A DNA stretch of 56,291 bases from Nocardia cerradoensis NBRC 101014 (GTDB lineage Bacteria > Actinomycetota > Actinomycetes > Mycobacteriales > Mycobacteriaceae), in NCBI RefSeq assembly GCF_000308535.1, contig NZ_BAFW01000173.1:1-56291 (forward strand). The letters are read 5' to 3'. Numbering within the stretch: the stretch's first letter is position 1; each line of letters begins with the position of its first letter. Below are positions 17,872 through 26,427 of the stretch, piece by piece. The notes beneath the pieces are model-generated. The model was not told where the DNA came from, searched no databases, and was given only the letters and a program-made list of their open reading frames with translations. The position numbers and the translations under genes are program-made.

Positions 17872-19002
17872 ATGGCAGGCATCGACGGACATCCGGCGCA
17901 CCAGGCACCGGTTCCGCTGGACGAATATCCGGTGCACCAGACGCCGCTGTCGCTGGCGCGCGCGGCCACCACCGACCGGAACTTCTACGACCGCAGCTAC
18001 TTCAACGCCCACGACCGCAGCGGCGGCACGATGCTGGTCACCGGCTTCGGCGTCTATCCGAATCTCGGTGTGATCGACGCCTACGCCGCGGTCCGCCGCG
18101 GCGATATCCAGCGCACGGTCCGATTCTCGGACGCCCTGCCACCGCGCGATCTGAACATGAGCGTCGGCGGCTATCGCATCGAGGTGATCGAACCGCTGCG
18201 ACGCGTCCGGGTGATCTGCGAGCACGACGACCTGTCGTTCGACCTCACCTGGGACGGGTCATTCCCCGCCGTGCAGGAGCAGCCGCATCTCATCCACACC
18301 GGCAGCCGGCCGATCATCGACGCCTCCCGGTTCGCCCAGGTCGGCTCCTGGTCGGGGACATTGCACGTCGACGGTGACGACATCGCCGTCGATCCGGAGA
18401 TCTGGATGGGGACCCGCGACCGGTCCTGGGGTATCCGGCCGGTCGGCGAGACCGAGCCACCCGGCCGCGACGCGAGCGAACCGGCGGCCGGATTCTGGTG
18501 GCTCTACGTGCCGCTGCGGTTCGACGACTTCGCAATCGTGGTCATCGTGCAGGAGAATCCGGACGGCTTCCGCACCCTCAACGACGCCGTACGGGTGTGG
18601 CCGGACGGGCGCGTCGAACAGCTGGGCTGGCCGCGCATTCACCTCGAATATCGTTCCGGCACGCGAATTCCCGTCTCCGCGCGGCTGGACATGACCGCCG
18701 GTGACGGCTCGCCGCTGACCGTCGAGGTGCGTGCGCACACCTGCATTCCGCTGCATATCGGCTGCGGTTACGGCGGCGATCCGGATTGGCTGCACGGGCA
18801 GTGGAAGGGACGTGACTGGTCGTCGAGCAGCCGCTACGACCTGACGGATCCGGCGGTGGCCGGGCGAATTCCGTGGGGTGTGATCGACCACGTCGGACAG
18901 GCACGGTGCGGCGACGCCGAAGGCTGGGGGCTGTTCGAACACGGCAGCCTCGGTCGGCACGACCCCACCGGCTTCGCCGATTGGACCTCGGTCGCACCGT
19001 AA
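17872..19002 (+). CDS. Conserved hypothetical protein paired with the phosphotransferase
   Basis: 376 residues, not assigned with confidence. The sequence is rich in Trp and Tyr beta-strands (GFWWLYVPLRFDDFAIVVIV, IWMGTRDRSWGIRPVGE), which resembles the lipocalin-like double domain of AttH/CrtC proteins; this is inference only. No signal peptide. The ATG at 17872 follows a GAGGAGA site inside the upstream stop region, so it is co-translated with the phosphotransferase. Such phosphotransferase-plus-hypothetical pairs recur in actinobacteria, and the KstR-like motif in front suggests lipid or steroid substrates. Confidence 0.65.
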   Translation: MAGIDGHPAHQAPVPLDEYPVHQTPLSLARAATTDRNFYDRSYFNAHDRSGGTMLVTGFGVYPNLGVIDAYAAVRRGDIQRTVRFSDALPPRDLNMSVGGYRIEVIEPLRRVRVICEHDDLSFDLTWDGSFPAVQEQPHLIHTGSRPIIDASRFAQVGSWSGTLHVDGDDIAVDPEIWMGTRDRSWGIRPVGETEPPGRDASEPAAGFWWLYVPLRFDDFAIVVIVQENPDGFRTLNDAVRVWPDGRVEQLGWPRIHLEYRSGTRIPVSARLDMTAGDGSPLTVEVRAHTCIPLHIGCGYGGDPDWLHGQWKGRDWSSSSRYDLTDPAVAGRIPWGVIDHVGQARCGDAEGWGLFEHGSLGRHDPTGFADWTSVAP

Positions 19003-19007
19003 CCCGA

Positions 19008-19049
19008 GCCGCTCCGCGAGCCGCATTGTCGAGGCCGCTCCGCGAGCCG
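19008..19049. repeat. 16-bp direct repeat after a gene end
   Basis: GCCGCTCCGCGAGCCG at 19008-19023 and again at 19034-19049, 26-bp period, starting 6 bases after the TAA at 19000-19002. Resembles the duplicated units after the genes ending at 9334 and 9823. Confidence 0.7.
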
Positions 19050-19136
19050 TGCCCGATGTGAGCTGGATCTCAGGTACCCTGCGACGGATCGACGCCGGGC
19101 CGCCGGCCCGGGACGGCACAGCGAGAGGCAGGCACG

Positions 19137-19646
19137 ATGAGCGGTTTCCGTGTTTCGCGTGGTACCTCCCAGGTTCTCCCCGGCCCGGCGCTGTCGTCCG
19201 GGCGGGCGTGGCGCGCCCGCACCCGGGCCGGGTTCGTCCTGGCGGCCGGGACGCTGGCGGGCGCACTGCTCCCGATCGTGGGGGCGGCCCCGGCCGAAGC
19301 GACGGTGGCTCCCACGATCGCGGTCTCGATGTCCGGGTCGGCACTGAGCCCGGTCAGCGGGGCGCTGGTCGGTTGCGCCCAGAACGCGGTCGCGACGGTG
19401 CGCAACCCCGACGGCAGCCCCGTCACCCACGGCACCGTCGACTTCTTCAGTCACCTCTCGGGGATCAGCGGCAATATCGTCGGCACCGCCCCGGTGGTCA
19501 ACGGCGTCGCCAGCATCGGCTGGATGCCCGACCGGCCGGGCGAACACGTCGTCAGCGCGGTGTACTACGACGGACTCCCGGAACTCTCACCGGTCGCCGG
19601 ATACACCATCGTGACGACCGCGAGCCTCGGCGGCGCCTGCGTCTAA
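19137..19646 (+). CDS. Secreted Ig-like domain protein B
   Basis: 169 residues. Signal peptide in residues about 28-57 (AGFVLAAGTLAGALLPIVGA, cleavage near AEA), then one Ig-like beta-sandwich: GCAQNAVATVRNPDG, THGTVDFFS, VASIGWMPDRPGEHVVSAVY. Like protein A (4055-4483) it has one Cys in the first core strand and one at the extreme C-terminus. The ATG at 19137 follows AGAGGCAGG. No enzyme motif. Function unknown; probably a cell-envelope or surface protein. A 12-bp hairpin terminator follows. Confidence 0.75.
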   Translation: MSGFRVSRGTSQVLPGPALSSGRAWRARTRAGFVLAAGTLAGALLPIVGAAPAEATVAPTIAVSMSGSALSPVSGALVGCAQNAVATVRNPDGSPVTHGTVDFFSHLSGISGNIVGTAPVVNGVASIGWMPDRPGEHVVSAVYYDGLPELSPVAGYTIVTTASLGGACV

Positions 19647-19677
19647 GGCGTTGCGGGACAGCAACTTTCCTAGCCGC

Positions 19678-19711
19678 CCGGCCGAATCCGCACCGCCGTG
19701 GATTCGGCCGG
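19678..19711 (+). terminator. Hairpin terminator after Ig-like gene B
   Basis: Perfect 12-bp stem CCGGCCGAATCC / GGATTCGGCCGG with a 10-base loop, followed by TTTCGTTC. Lies 31 bases after the stop codon. Confidence 0.8.
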
Positions 19712-19830
19712 TTTCGTTCGGGCCGCCTATCCGCCGGGTTCGTCACGGCCGGACCACGATCCGATCGGAGACGGGCGTTCGTGGCACCGCCTGCGAAACA
19801 GCGCCGGCGAGTACGGCGGGTGTCCCGCGT

Positions 19831-20205
19831 TCACTCCTCTTCCGCGACGGCGATCGTGATCGTGCCGAACACGGTCTTCGGCACGATCAGCCGCCCGCGC
19901 CGACCCCAGCGCCTCCAGGCGAGCAGCGCTGCCGCTTCGGCGACGCTCGGCGTGCCGACCGCGACGGCCGCACGGTCGCCCGGATGAGGAACGTCGACAT
20001 GAGCCAGTTCGTCCGCACCGAATCCGATCACCGGCACCTCGAACGCGGCCGCGGCAGCGACGATTCCCGGCTCCTCCGCCCGCCGATCGATCGTCGCCAG
20101 GCATCGGATCGCAGTGTGCCCCATCACTTTCCGCACGGCCGCCACGATGGCTTCGGCCGCCGGATCGGGCCGTGACCCGATTCCTACGACCACCGCCCCG
20201 CTCAT
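19831..20205 (-). CDS. cobE: Cobalamin biosynthesis protein CobE/CbiG C-terminal domain
   Basis: 124 residues, a stand-alone CobE/CbiG-C domain. The signature GIGSRPD is at residues 9-14, followed by CLATIDRRAEEPGIV and FGADELAHVDVPHPG. In anaerobic-type pathways the domain is fused to CbiG, and in aerobic pathways CobE is separate with an incompletely defined role in corrin ring synthesis. The ATG at 20205 is the first start fitting the domain; upstream in-frame sequence is not coding in character. It is downstream of cobB on the same strand after a 307-base gap. Confidence 0.82.
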   Translation of the reverse strand: MSGAVVVGIGSRPDPAAEAIVAAVRKVMGHTAIRCLATIDRRAEEPGIVAAAAAFEVPVIGFGADELAHVDVPHPGDRAAVAVGTPSVAEAAALLAWRRWGRRGRLIVPKTVFGTITIAVAEEE

Positions 20206-20512
20206 CGGTCCCCGTTTGCCCGGCCGGTGGTCGAATGCCGGCCGGGTGCGCCGCAACGAACTGTTCCGATCGGGCACGGGCGTGATGCCGGCACCTCGGT
20301 CACGGCGCAGTGAGTCGGTTCGCATGGGCGTCCGCCAGGGAGTCGTCTTCGGGCGAGGTCCGCCGCTGCCCGGTTCAGCCGTCCGATGCCCGCGGGCAAT
20401 TCCCGCCCGCGACGACGAGTGGCCTCTCCCCCGCGCCGCCCGCCGAAAGGGAGGCGCTCGCGCTGCTCGGGCCGATCGGCGGGTCGTTTCGAGGATCGCT
20501 CGCGCATCGCCG
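20206..20512. other. Gap between cobB and cobE
   Basis: No gene recognised. It contains a 7-bp hairpin with a 7-base loop at 20391-20411 (CGCGGGC/GCCCGCG), possibly a terminator for cobB. I looked for a cobalamin riboswitch on the minus strand and found only scattered partial boxes. Confidence 0.5.
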
Positions 20513-22081
20513 TCACACGCCGGCGTGCGCCACGGCGAACTTTTCACACGCCGCGACGAAACGAACTGTGGCCGTGGGATTTCCGGCGGGATGGGTGTGC
20601 AGATAGGAGGCATGCACTCGGTGCGCCACCGCACCTTCCCGGACCGCGGCCTCGTCGGTGCGCCATCCCCAGGCGGGTGGGTTCGATCCCGTGGTGACCA
20701 GGCGGGTGCGGTGGAATTCGTGGCCGCGCACACGTTCTCCGGTGCGCCACAGCACCGAGTCGGCCAGGGCCACGGCATCGCGGTAGCCGAGAGTCAGGCG
20801 CGGTCCGAATTCGGCGGTGGCATCGAGGACTCCGGCCATGCGGTGCCCGTCCAGCGAACGGGTCAGATAGAGCAGGCCCGCGCATTCGGCATGGATCGGC
20901 ATGCCCCGGGCGGCAGACTCGGCGACCGCGGTCAGCAGTGGCGTATTCGCGGCCAGATCGGCGGCATGCTCCTCCGGGAAACCGCCGGGCAGCACCAGAC
21001 CGGCTGTGCCCGAGGGCAATTGCTCGTGCAACGGATCGAACACCGCCACCTGCGCCCCGGCCGCCACCAGCAGTTCACGATGTTCGGCGTAACCGAAGGT
21101 GAACGCCGGCCCGCCCGCCATCGCGACGATCGGCGCCGGCTCGCGCACCACACTGCCCGACGCGGACGCCGGTACCGGCGTCTCCGGCTCGCCGGTCTGT
21201 TGCGGCCCTGCCTTCTCCGACGAGATCCGCGACGTCGCGGCCGCCGTACTGCCGGAGGGCAGCGCTGCTCCGGGCGAGCCGGTGTCCTCGCCCGGCTCCG
21301 GGCCGTCGAGGGCGGTCCGGTCCTGTCGATGCGGGGCCACGACTTCACCCATCGGATCCCACGCGTGGCCGTCCACATCGGCGAAGGCCAGTCGCGCGAC
21401 CGCACCCACATCGACGTGCGCGCCGACGAGTTCGGTCATGGCCGCGACCGCCGCATGCGCCGCGGAACCGTGCTCGACCGCCGGAACGAGGCCGAGATGC
21501 CGTGCGGGAACAGCCAGTTCGTCCATCCGCGGCAGCGCGCCGAGCACCGGAAGACCGACCCGGGCGCAGGCGGCGCGCAGCACCTGTTCGTGGCGCGGGC
21601 TGCCGACACGGTTGAGGATCACGCCGCCGAGCCGGATCCCGCTGTCGAAGGTCGCGAACCCGTGCAGCAGGGCGGCCAGGCTCTGACTGTGGCCGCGCGC
21701 GTCGACGACCAGCAGCACCGGGGCGCCGAGCAGCGCGGCGACCTGTGCGGTCGACCCCTCGGCGATCGGGGCGGGATTCGCGGCGTCGATGCGGCCGTCG
21801 AACAGGCCCATCACGCCCTCGACCACGGCCACATCGCAGCCCGCGCTGCCGTGCCGGTACAGCGGCACCACCCGCTCGGCGCCGACCAGCACCGGATCCA
21901 GATTGCGTCCCGGCCGCCCGGCGGCCAGACCGTGATACCCGGGATCGATGTAGTCGGGTCCCACCTTGAACGGCGCGACCCGATGTCCGGCGCGGCGCAG
22001 CGCTCCGATCAAACCGGTTGCCAGCGTGGTCTTTCCGCTGCCCGAGGCGGGCGCGGCGATCACCACGGCCGGAGTCGTCAT
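20513..22081 (-). CDS. cobB: Cobyrinate (hydrogenobyrinate) a,c-diamide synthase
   Basis: 522 residues. It amidates the a and c side chains of the corrin ring with glutamine and ATP. The N-terminal P-loop PASGSGKTT is at residues about 11-19; the C-terminal class I glutamine amidotransferase domain has its nucleophile in AECAGLLYL and GLVLPGGFPEEHA upstream of it. A Ser/Pro/Glu/Thr-rich insertion between the two domains, about residues 255-310, makes it longer than many relatives. cobO ends 13 bases upstream, so chelatase-cobO-cobB is likely one operon. Position matches Rv2848c. Confidence 0.94.
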   Translation of the reverse strand: MTTPAVVIAAPASGSGKTTLATGLIGALRRAGHRVAPFKVGPDYIDPGYHGLAAGRPGRNLDPVLVGAERVVPLYRHGSAGCDVAVVEGVMGLFDGRIDAANPAPIAEGSTAQVAALLGAPVLLVVDARGHSQSLAALLHGFATFDSGIRLGGVILNRVGSPRHEQVLRAACARVGLPVLGALPRMDELAVPARHLGLVPAVEHGSAAHAAVAAMTELVGAHVDVGAVARLAFADVDGHAWDPMGEVVAPHRQDRTALDGPEPGEDTGSPGAALPSGSTAAATSRISSEKAGPQQTGEPETPVPASASGSVVREPAPIVAMAGGPAFTFGYAEHRELLVAAGAQVAVFDPLHEQLPSGTAGLVLPGGFPEEHAADLAANTPLLTAVAESAARGMPIHAECAGLLYLTRSLDGHRMAGVLDATAEFGPRLTLGYRDAVALADSVLWRTGERVRGHEFHRTRLVTTGSNPPAWGWRTDEAAVREGAVAHRVHASYLHTHPAGNPTATVRFVAACEKFAVAHAGV

Positions 22082-22094
22082 CGGCCGCCCGCCG

Positions 22095-22709
22095 TCACCA
22101 CTCGATACCCCGCTGACCCTTGCGCCCGGCGTCCATCGGATGTTTCACCTTGCTCATCTCGGTGACCAGATCCGCCGCGTCGACCAGTGCCTGCGGGGCG
22201 TCGCGGCCGGTGATCACCACATGCTGGTTGCCGGGCCGGTTCCGCAGCGTCTCGACCACCTCGTCGACGTCCACCCAGCCCCATTTCAGCGGGTAGGTGA
22301 ACTCGTCGAGGACGTAGAAGCGGTGCTGTTCGGCGGTCAGCCGGCGCGCGATCTCCCGCCATCCGGCCAGGGCCGCGGCAGCGTGATCGTCCTCGCTGCC
22401 CTGTTTGCGGGTCCACGACCAGCCCTCGCCCATCTTGTGCCATTCCACCGGGCCGCCGGTGCCGGTCTCCTCGTGCAGCCGGCCCAGGGTGCGGAAAGCG
22501 GCTTCCTCGCCGACCTTCCATTTCGCGCTCTTCACGAATTGGAAGACCGCGATGTCGAATCCCTGATTCCAGGCCCGCAACGCCATCCCGAACGCCGCGG
22601 TCGACTTGCCCTTGCCGGGACCGGTGTGCACCGCGAGCACCGGCTGATTACGCCGCTGGCGAGTGGTCAGCCCGTCGTCGGGAATCGTCTCCGGAACGCC
22701 CTTCGGCAT
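22095..22709 (-). CDS. cobO: Cob(I)yrinic acid a,c-diamide adenosyltransferase
   Basis: 204 residues, CobA/CobO/BtuR family, which transfers adenosyl from ATP to cobalt(I) corrinoids. The P-loop GPGKGKST is at residues 30-37, followed by FQFVKSAKWKVGEE and the DEFTYPLKWGW motif. Start at ATG 22709 (MPKGVPETIPDDG), with AGGAGG 9 bases upstream; a longer start 8 codons earlier is unlikely. It lies between the chelatase gene and cobB. Position matches Rv2849c. Confidence 0.95.
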   Translation of the reverse strand: MPKGVPETIPDDGLTTRQRRNQPVLAVHTGPGKGKSTAAFGMALRAWNQGFDIAVFQFVKSAKWKVGEEAAFRTLGRLHEETGTGGPVEWHKMGEGWSWTRKQGSEDDHAAAALAGWREIARRLTAEQHRFYVLDEFTYPLKWGWVDVDEVVETLRNRPGNQHVVITGRDAPQALVDAADLVTEMSKVKHPMDAGRKGQRGIEW

Positions 22710-22822
22710 CGCTGCATCCTCCTGGTCGAGCACCTACGCATCACATTCCCACATCCGCACATCCGGTCGGCCGCGCGGGTCCGGCCGTCGTACGGTCCGA
22801 CCGATCGCGGGCGGTGTGGCGC

Positions 22823-24868
22823 TCACGCCGCCAGATGATGCGGCAGCCCGGACTTGACGGCGGCGGCGACCGAATCGCCGGTGAGCTCGCCGAGGCGCAG
22901 GTAGGTGGCGCGCAGCTCGCGGGCGAACTCGGCGGCCAGACCCAGCCGGACCATGCCGCGCTCGCAGTCCACGACCACGCCGGCCACACCGTCGCGGGCG
23001 AGCAGGCGGGCGGCGGCGCGGGCACGCGGGATCGGGTCGGCACCGCCGGTGGCGCGGCCGTCGGTGAGCAGCACGACCATCGCGCGACGCTGCGGGTCGC
23101 GGACGTGTTCGCGGGCCACCACCTCGCGGGCCTTCAGCAATCCCTGTGCCAGTGGGGTTTTGCCGCCGGTGCGCAGATCGGTGAGGCGGCGCACCGCGAT
23201 ATCCACCGAGGAGGTCGGCGGCAGTACCAGCTCGGCCTCGCTGCCGCGCACGGTGATCACGGCGACCTTGTCGCGGCGCTGATAGGCGTCGCGCAGCAGG
23301 GCCACCACCGCCCCGGTGACCGCCGACAGACGATCGCGGGCGGCCATCGACCCGGAGGCGTCGACCACGAACACCACCAGATTGCCTTCGCGCCCTTCGC
23401 GATACGCGCCGCGAAGGTCGGCCGCATGCAATGCCAGCGGGCCGTCGACGCGGCCGCGGGCATGCTGATGGGGTGCGGCGGCGAACAGGGTGCCCAGCAG
23501 ATGGAGCCCGGTGGAGGTGTCGGTGACCGACCGCACCACCCGGCCGTGCCGGGTGTGGGCGCGGGATCGGCGTCCGGGAGCGCCCTCCCCGACTCCCGGG
23601 ATCTCCCAGTGGGGCGGGCGGGCAACGGAATTCGCCGGGGCCGCCGCGCTGCCCTCGCGGGCGCCGCCGCGCGGGCCGCCGCCCGGTGAGCCGGGACCGT
23701 CGTCGTCAGGGCCCTTGTCGTCGGGGCCGTCGGAGCCCTTGTTCTCGGGAGCTTCGGCGTCCGTATCCGGCTCGCGCTGGTCACGATCGAACTCGCGCTT
23801 CGGATCGGACTCCGTTTCCGCTGCGTCGCTCGGGGTTTCGTCTTCCGCGGCACGCTGCTCGGCGCGGGCCCGTTCGGCCTCCTGTTCGGCATCGCGCATG
23901 GCGTCGTCGAGTTGTTCGTCGGTGATGCCCGGTTCGTCGAACGGATCGCGCCGGCGACGGTGCGGCAGTGCCAGTTCCGCGGCGATACGCACGTCATCGG
24001 CAGTGACGCACTCACTTCCACGCCACGCCGCATGGGCCGTCGCGGTGCGCGCCACCACCAGATCCGCGCGCATGCCGTCGACGTCGAAGGATGCGCACAG
24101 CGCCGCGATCCGGCGCAGTTCGATATCGTCGAGCGCCACCTCGGCGAGGCGTTCCCGCGCGGCGAGAATGCGCTCGGCGACGTCGCGATCGGCCGCGGCG
24201 TAGGCGGCCGCGAAGGCGGCGGGATCGGCCTCGTAGTCGAGGCGGCGGCGCACCACGGCCATGCGCACGTCCACATCGCGGGAGGCCGCGACGTCGACGG
24301 TGAGGCCGAAGCGGTCCAGTAGCTGCGGGCGGAGTTCACCCTCCTCCGGGTTCATGGTGCCGACCAGGACGAACCGAGCCGGATGCGAATGCGACACCCC
24401 GTCGCGTTCGATATGCACCCGCCCCATGGCCGCCGCGTCGAGCAGGACGTCGACGAGGTGGTCGTGCAGCAGATTCACTTCGTCGACGTACAGCACGCCG
24501 TGATGGGCGGCCGCCAGCAGCCCCGGCCGGAACGCCTGTTCCCCGTCGCGCAGCACCCGCTCCAGATCCAGCGATCCCACGACCCGGTCCTCGGTGGCGC
24601 CGACCGGCAGCTCCACCAGCCGGGCGGGCCGCTGCCCACTCTCGTCGGCCACCGGCGGCAACAACTGCGCAAGCGCCCGCACCACGGTCGATTTCGCGGT
24701 CCCCTTCTCCCCGCGCACCAATACTCCGCCGATCCCCGGATGCACCGCACACAGAATCAGCGCCAGCTGCAACTGCTCCTGCCCCACCACCGCCGAGAAC
24801 GGAAACCCCGCCTCACCGTCGTGGTGCGCGGACACAGCCGATGCGGATTCATCTCGGAAATCGGACAC
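22823..24868 (-). CDS. Magnesium/cobalt chelatase-type AAA+ and vWA fusion
   Basis: 681 residues fusing the ChlI/BchI AAA+ ATPase and the ChlD/BchD vWA module. Walker [10 protein letters not shown] is at about 53-61, the Walker B region YVDEVNLL follows, and [19 protein letters not shown] is the sensor region. An acidic, Pro/Gly-rich linker at about 330-430 leads to the vWA domain with MIDAS DASGSMA near residue 505 and [12 protein letters not shown]. With cobO and cobB it probably drives cobalt insertion, though the catalytic CobN subunit is not in this window. GTG start with TACAGT 6 bases upstream. Position matches Rv2850c. Confidence 0.9.
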   Translation of the reverse strand: MSDFRDESASAVSAHHDGEAGFPFSAVVGQEQLQLALILCAVHPGIGGVLVRGEKGTAKSTVVRALAQLLPPVADESGQRPARLVELPVGATEDRVVGSLDLERVLRDGEQAFRPGLLAAAHHGVLYVDEVNLLHDHLVDVLLDAAAMGRVHIERDGVSHSHPARFVLVGTMNPEEGELRPQLLDRFGLTVDVAASRDVDVRMAVVRRRLDYEADPAAFAAAYAAADRDVAERILAARERLAEVALDDIELRRIAALCASFDVDGMRADLVVARTATAHAAWRGSECVTADDVRIAAELALPHRRRRDPFDEPGITDEQLDDAMRDAEQEAERARAEQRAAEDETPSDAAETESDPKREFDRDQREPDTDAEAPENKGSDGPDDKGPDDDGPGSPGGGPRGGAREGSAAAPANSVARPPHWEIPGVGEGAPGRRSRAHTRHGRVVRSVTDTSTGLHLLGTLFAAAPHQHARGRVDGPLALHAADLRGAYREGREGNLVVFVVDASGSMAARDRLSAVTGAVVALLRDAYQRRDKVAVITVRGSEAELVLPPTSSVDIAVRRLTDLRTGGKTPLAQGLLKAREVVAREHVRDPQRRAMVVLLTDGRATGGADPIPRARAAARLLARDGVAGVVVDCERGMVRLGLAAEFARELRATYLRLGELTGDSVAAAVKSGLPHHLAA

Positions 24869-24922
24869 GCACCCACTGTATGCGCGCCCCGTTCCGCCCC
24901 CGCACCGGGCTGCCCTGTCGCA

Positions 24923-25078
24923 CTACAGCCGCTGCCCCGCCGCGATCCGCCGCACCACCAGTGGCAACACCACATGCTCGGCCTCCAGCACCCGCGCGGC
25001 CAGGGTTTCGACGGTGTCGTCCGCGAGCACCGGAACCGCGCAGTTTCGCACAGCTGTACGAGGTATTCGGCGCGCTTC
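24923..25078 (-). pseudogene. Relic of the C-terminus of PurN (GAR transformylase)
   Basis: The minus-strand frame between an in-frame TGA (25079-25081) and the TAG at 24923-24925 reads AVPVLADDTVETLAARVLEA then EHVVLPLVVRRIAAG, matching the conserved end of phosphoribosylglycinamide formyltransferase (VPVL..DT.ETL..R....EH). The only possible start is a GTG at 25051, giving 42 codons with no catalytic region. The N-terminal three quarters of purN are gone; the EI24 gene occupies that space on the other strand. I infer a decayed fragment left by a deletion or rearrangement. Confidence 0.6.
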
Positions 25079-25102
25079 TCACCTGCCGAATACGCTGGGC
25101 GG

Positions 25103-25879
25103 GTGCGGGATGTGGTGCGGGGCTTCGGGTATCTGGTGCGGGGGCAGCGGTGGGCCGCGGCGCATCGGCGGGAGCTGGGGCTGGGATTGCTGCCGGGCGT
25201 GCTCTCGATGGTGCTGTATCTGGGGCTGCTGGTGGCGCTGGTGTGGTTCGCGGGGGATCTGGTCGCGTGGGCGACGCCGTTCGCGGCGCACTGGTCGTCG
25301 CCGTGGCCAGGCCTGCTGCGCGGCGGCCTGGCCGTGCTGCTGGTCCTGCTGGGGCTGTTCCTGGCGGTGATCACGTTCACCGCGGTGACGCTGGTGATCG
25401 GCCAGCCGTTCTACGAGGCCGTGTCGGAACGGGTGGATCGGTCGCTGTCGGCCGACGGGCGTGCGCCGGAATCGGGACTGCCGCCGTGGCGGGAGGTCTG
25501 GATCGGGGTCCGCGACGGGGTGCGCATTCTGATCCGGGCGGCGGTGTGGGGCGTGGTGCTGTTCTGCGCCGGATTCCTGCCGCTGGTCGGGCAGACCGCC
25601 GTCCCGGTGCTCGGGGTCTGCGTGGCCGGGTTCTTCCTGGCGCAGGAACTGACCGCCGTCGCGATGCTGCGCCGTGGAATCGAGTTGCGCGAACATCTGA
25701 CGATGCTGCGTTCGCATCGAATGCTGGTGTGGGGCTTCGGTATTCCGCTGGCCGCCGCATTCCTCGTGCCGTTCGTGGCGATCGTCCTGATGCCGGGTGC
25801 GGTCGCCGGCGCGACGATGCTCGCCCGCGAATTATGCGGTGCGGACACCGATCCGGCGCCGAATCCGTTGCGGGACTGA
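25103..25879 (+). CDS. EI24-domain / CysZ-like membrane protein
   Basis: 258 residues with about five to six membrane segments and the EI24/CysZ pattern GQPFYEAVSERVDR near residue 99, followed by amphipathic and hydrophobic stretches (VFCAGFLPLVGQTAVPVLG). CysZ of E. coli imports sulphate; for actinobacterial EI24 proteins the substrate is not established. The GTG at 25103 has TACGCT 6 bases upstream, suggesting a leaderless transcript. A strong hairpin follows the gene. In this genome it has replaced or displaced purN on the opposite strand. Confidence 0.82.
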   Translation: MRDVVRGFGYLVRGQRWAAAHRRELGLGLLPGVLSMVLYLGLLVALVWFAGDLVAWATPFAAHWSSPWPGLLRGGLAVLLVLLGLFLAVITFTAVTLVIGQPFYEAVSERVDRSLSADGRAPESGLPPWREVWIGVRDGVRILIRAAVWGVVLFCAGFLPLVGQTAVPVLGVCVAGFFLAQELTAVAMLRRGIELREHLTMLRSHRMLVWGFGIPLAAAFLVPFVAIVLMPGAVAGATMLARELCGADTDPAPNPLRD

Positions 25880-25900
25880 CGACTCGCCCCGGCACGAGAG

Positions 25901-25931
25901 GGCCCCGCACCCCGGAACGGGATACGGGGCC
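25901..25931. terminator. Bidirectional hairpin terminator, EI24 / GNAT
   Basis: GGCCCCG (25901-25907) pairs with CGGGGCC (25925-25931), and an inner CCCG/CGGG stem extends it. It lies between the convergent ends at 25879 and 25957. Confidence 0.7.
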
Positions 25932-25956
25932 GACAGCTCCGTGGTGGACCCGCCAC

Positions 25957-26406
25957 TCAGCCTCTGCGCATGGGGATGTGCGCTATCCCGTCTTCCTCGT
26001 ACTCCTCGCCGTCGGGCTTGAACCCGTGCTTGGTGTAGAGGTCGACCAGATAGGTCTGGGCGTTCAAACGCACTGTCGCCGAACCGGCTTCGGCGATGGC
26101 CGCCTGCAGCACGCGGGTGGTGTAGCCGTGACCACGCGCTTCCGGAGTCGTGCACAACCGGCCGATGCGGAACGACTTCACCCCGTTGTGGTGCTCCTCG
26201 AGCAGCCGCAGGGTGCAGATGATCTCACCCTCGTCGTCGAGCCAGAAGTGGCGTGTCTCGGGGAGCAGATCGAGCCCGTCCAGTTCCGGATAAGCGCATT
26301 TCTGCTCCACGACGAACACTTCGACGCGCAGTTTCAACAGCTTGTACAGCGTCGCGGTATCGAGATCCGCGGCCCACGACCGTTTGAGCGCAACCGTTGA
26401 CATCAT
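25957..26406 (-). CDS. GNAT family N-acetyltransferase (ElaA-like)
   Basis: 149 residues. The acetyl-CoA loop is RIGRLCTTPEARGHGYTTRV, and the N-terminal helix LYKLLKLRVEVFVVEQKCAYPE is characteristic of ElaA-type acetyltransferases. Small cytoplasmic enzyme, substrate unknown. An ATG pair at 26404-26406 and 26401-26403 gives two possible starts; a TAGCAA hexamer 6 bases upstream favours the first. Corresponds by position to Rv2851c, next to mqo. Confidence 0.88.
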   Translation of the reverse strand: MMSTVALKRSWAADLDTATLYKLLKLRVEVFVVEQKCAYPELDGLDLLPETRHFWLDDEGEIICTLRLLEEHHNGVKSFRIGRLCTTPEARGHGYTTRVLQAAIAEAGSATVRLNAQTYLVDLYTKHGFKPDGEEYEEDGIAHIPMRRG

Positions 26407-26427
26407 CGCGTCTTGCTATCACATGTT

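Noticed and set aside
20206..20512. Possible cobalamin riboswitch on the minus strand between cobB and cobE
   Set aside because: Partial matches to GCCACT and GGGAA were seen, but no B12 box in the right order and the position is downstream of cobB; needs a covariance-model search to revive.
24383..25102. Longer start for the EI24 protein
   Set aside because: The extension runs through the chelatase gene on the other strand and has no family similarity; the GTG at 25103 follows a -10 element and the protein begins naturally there.
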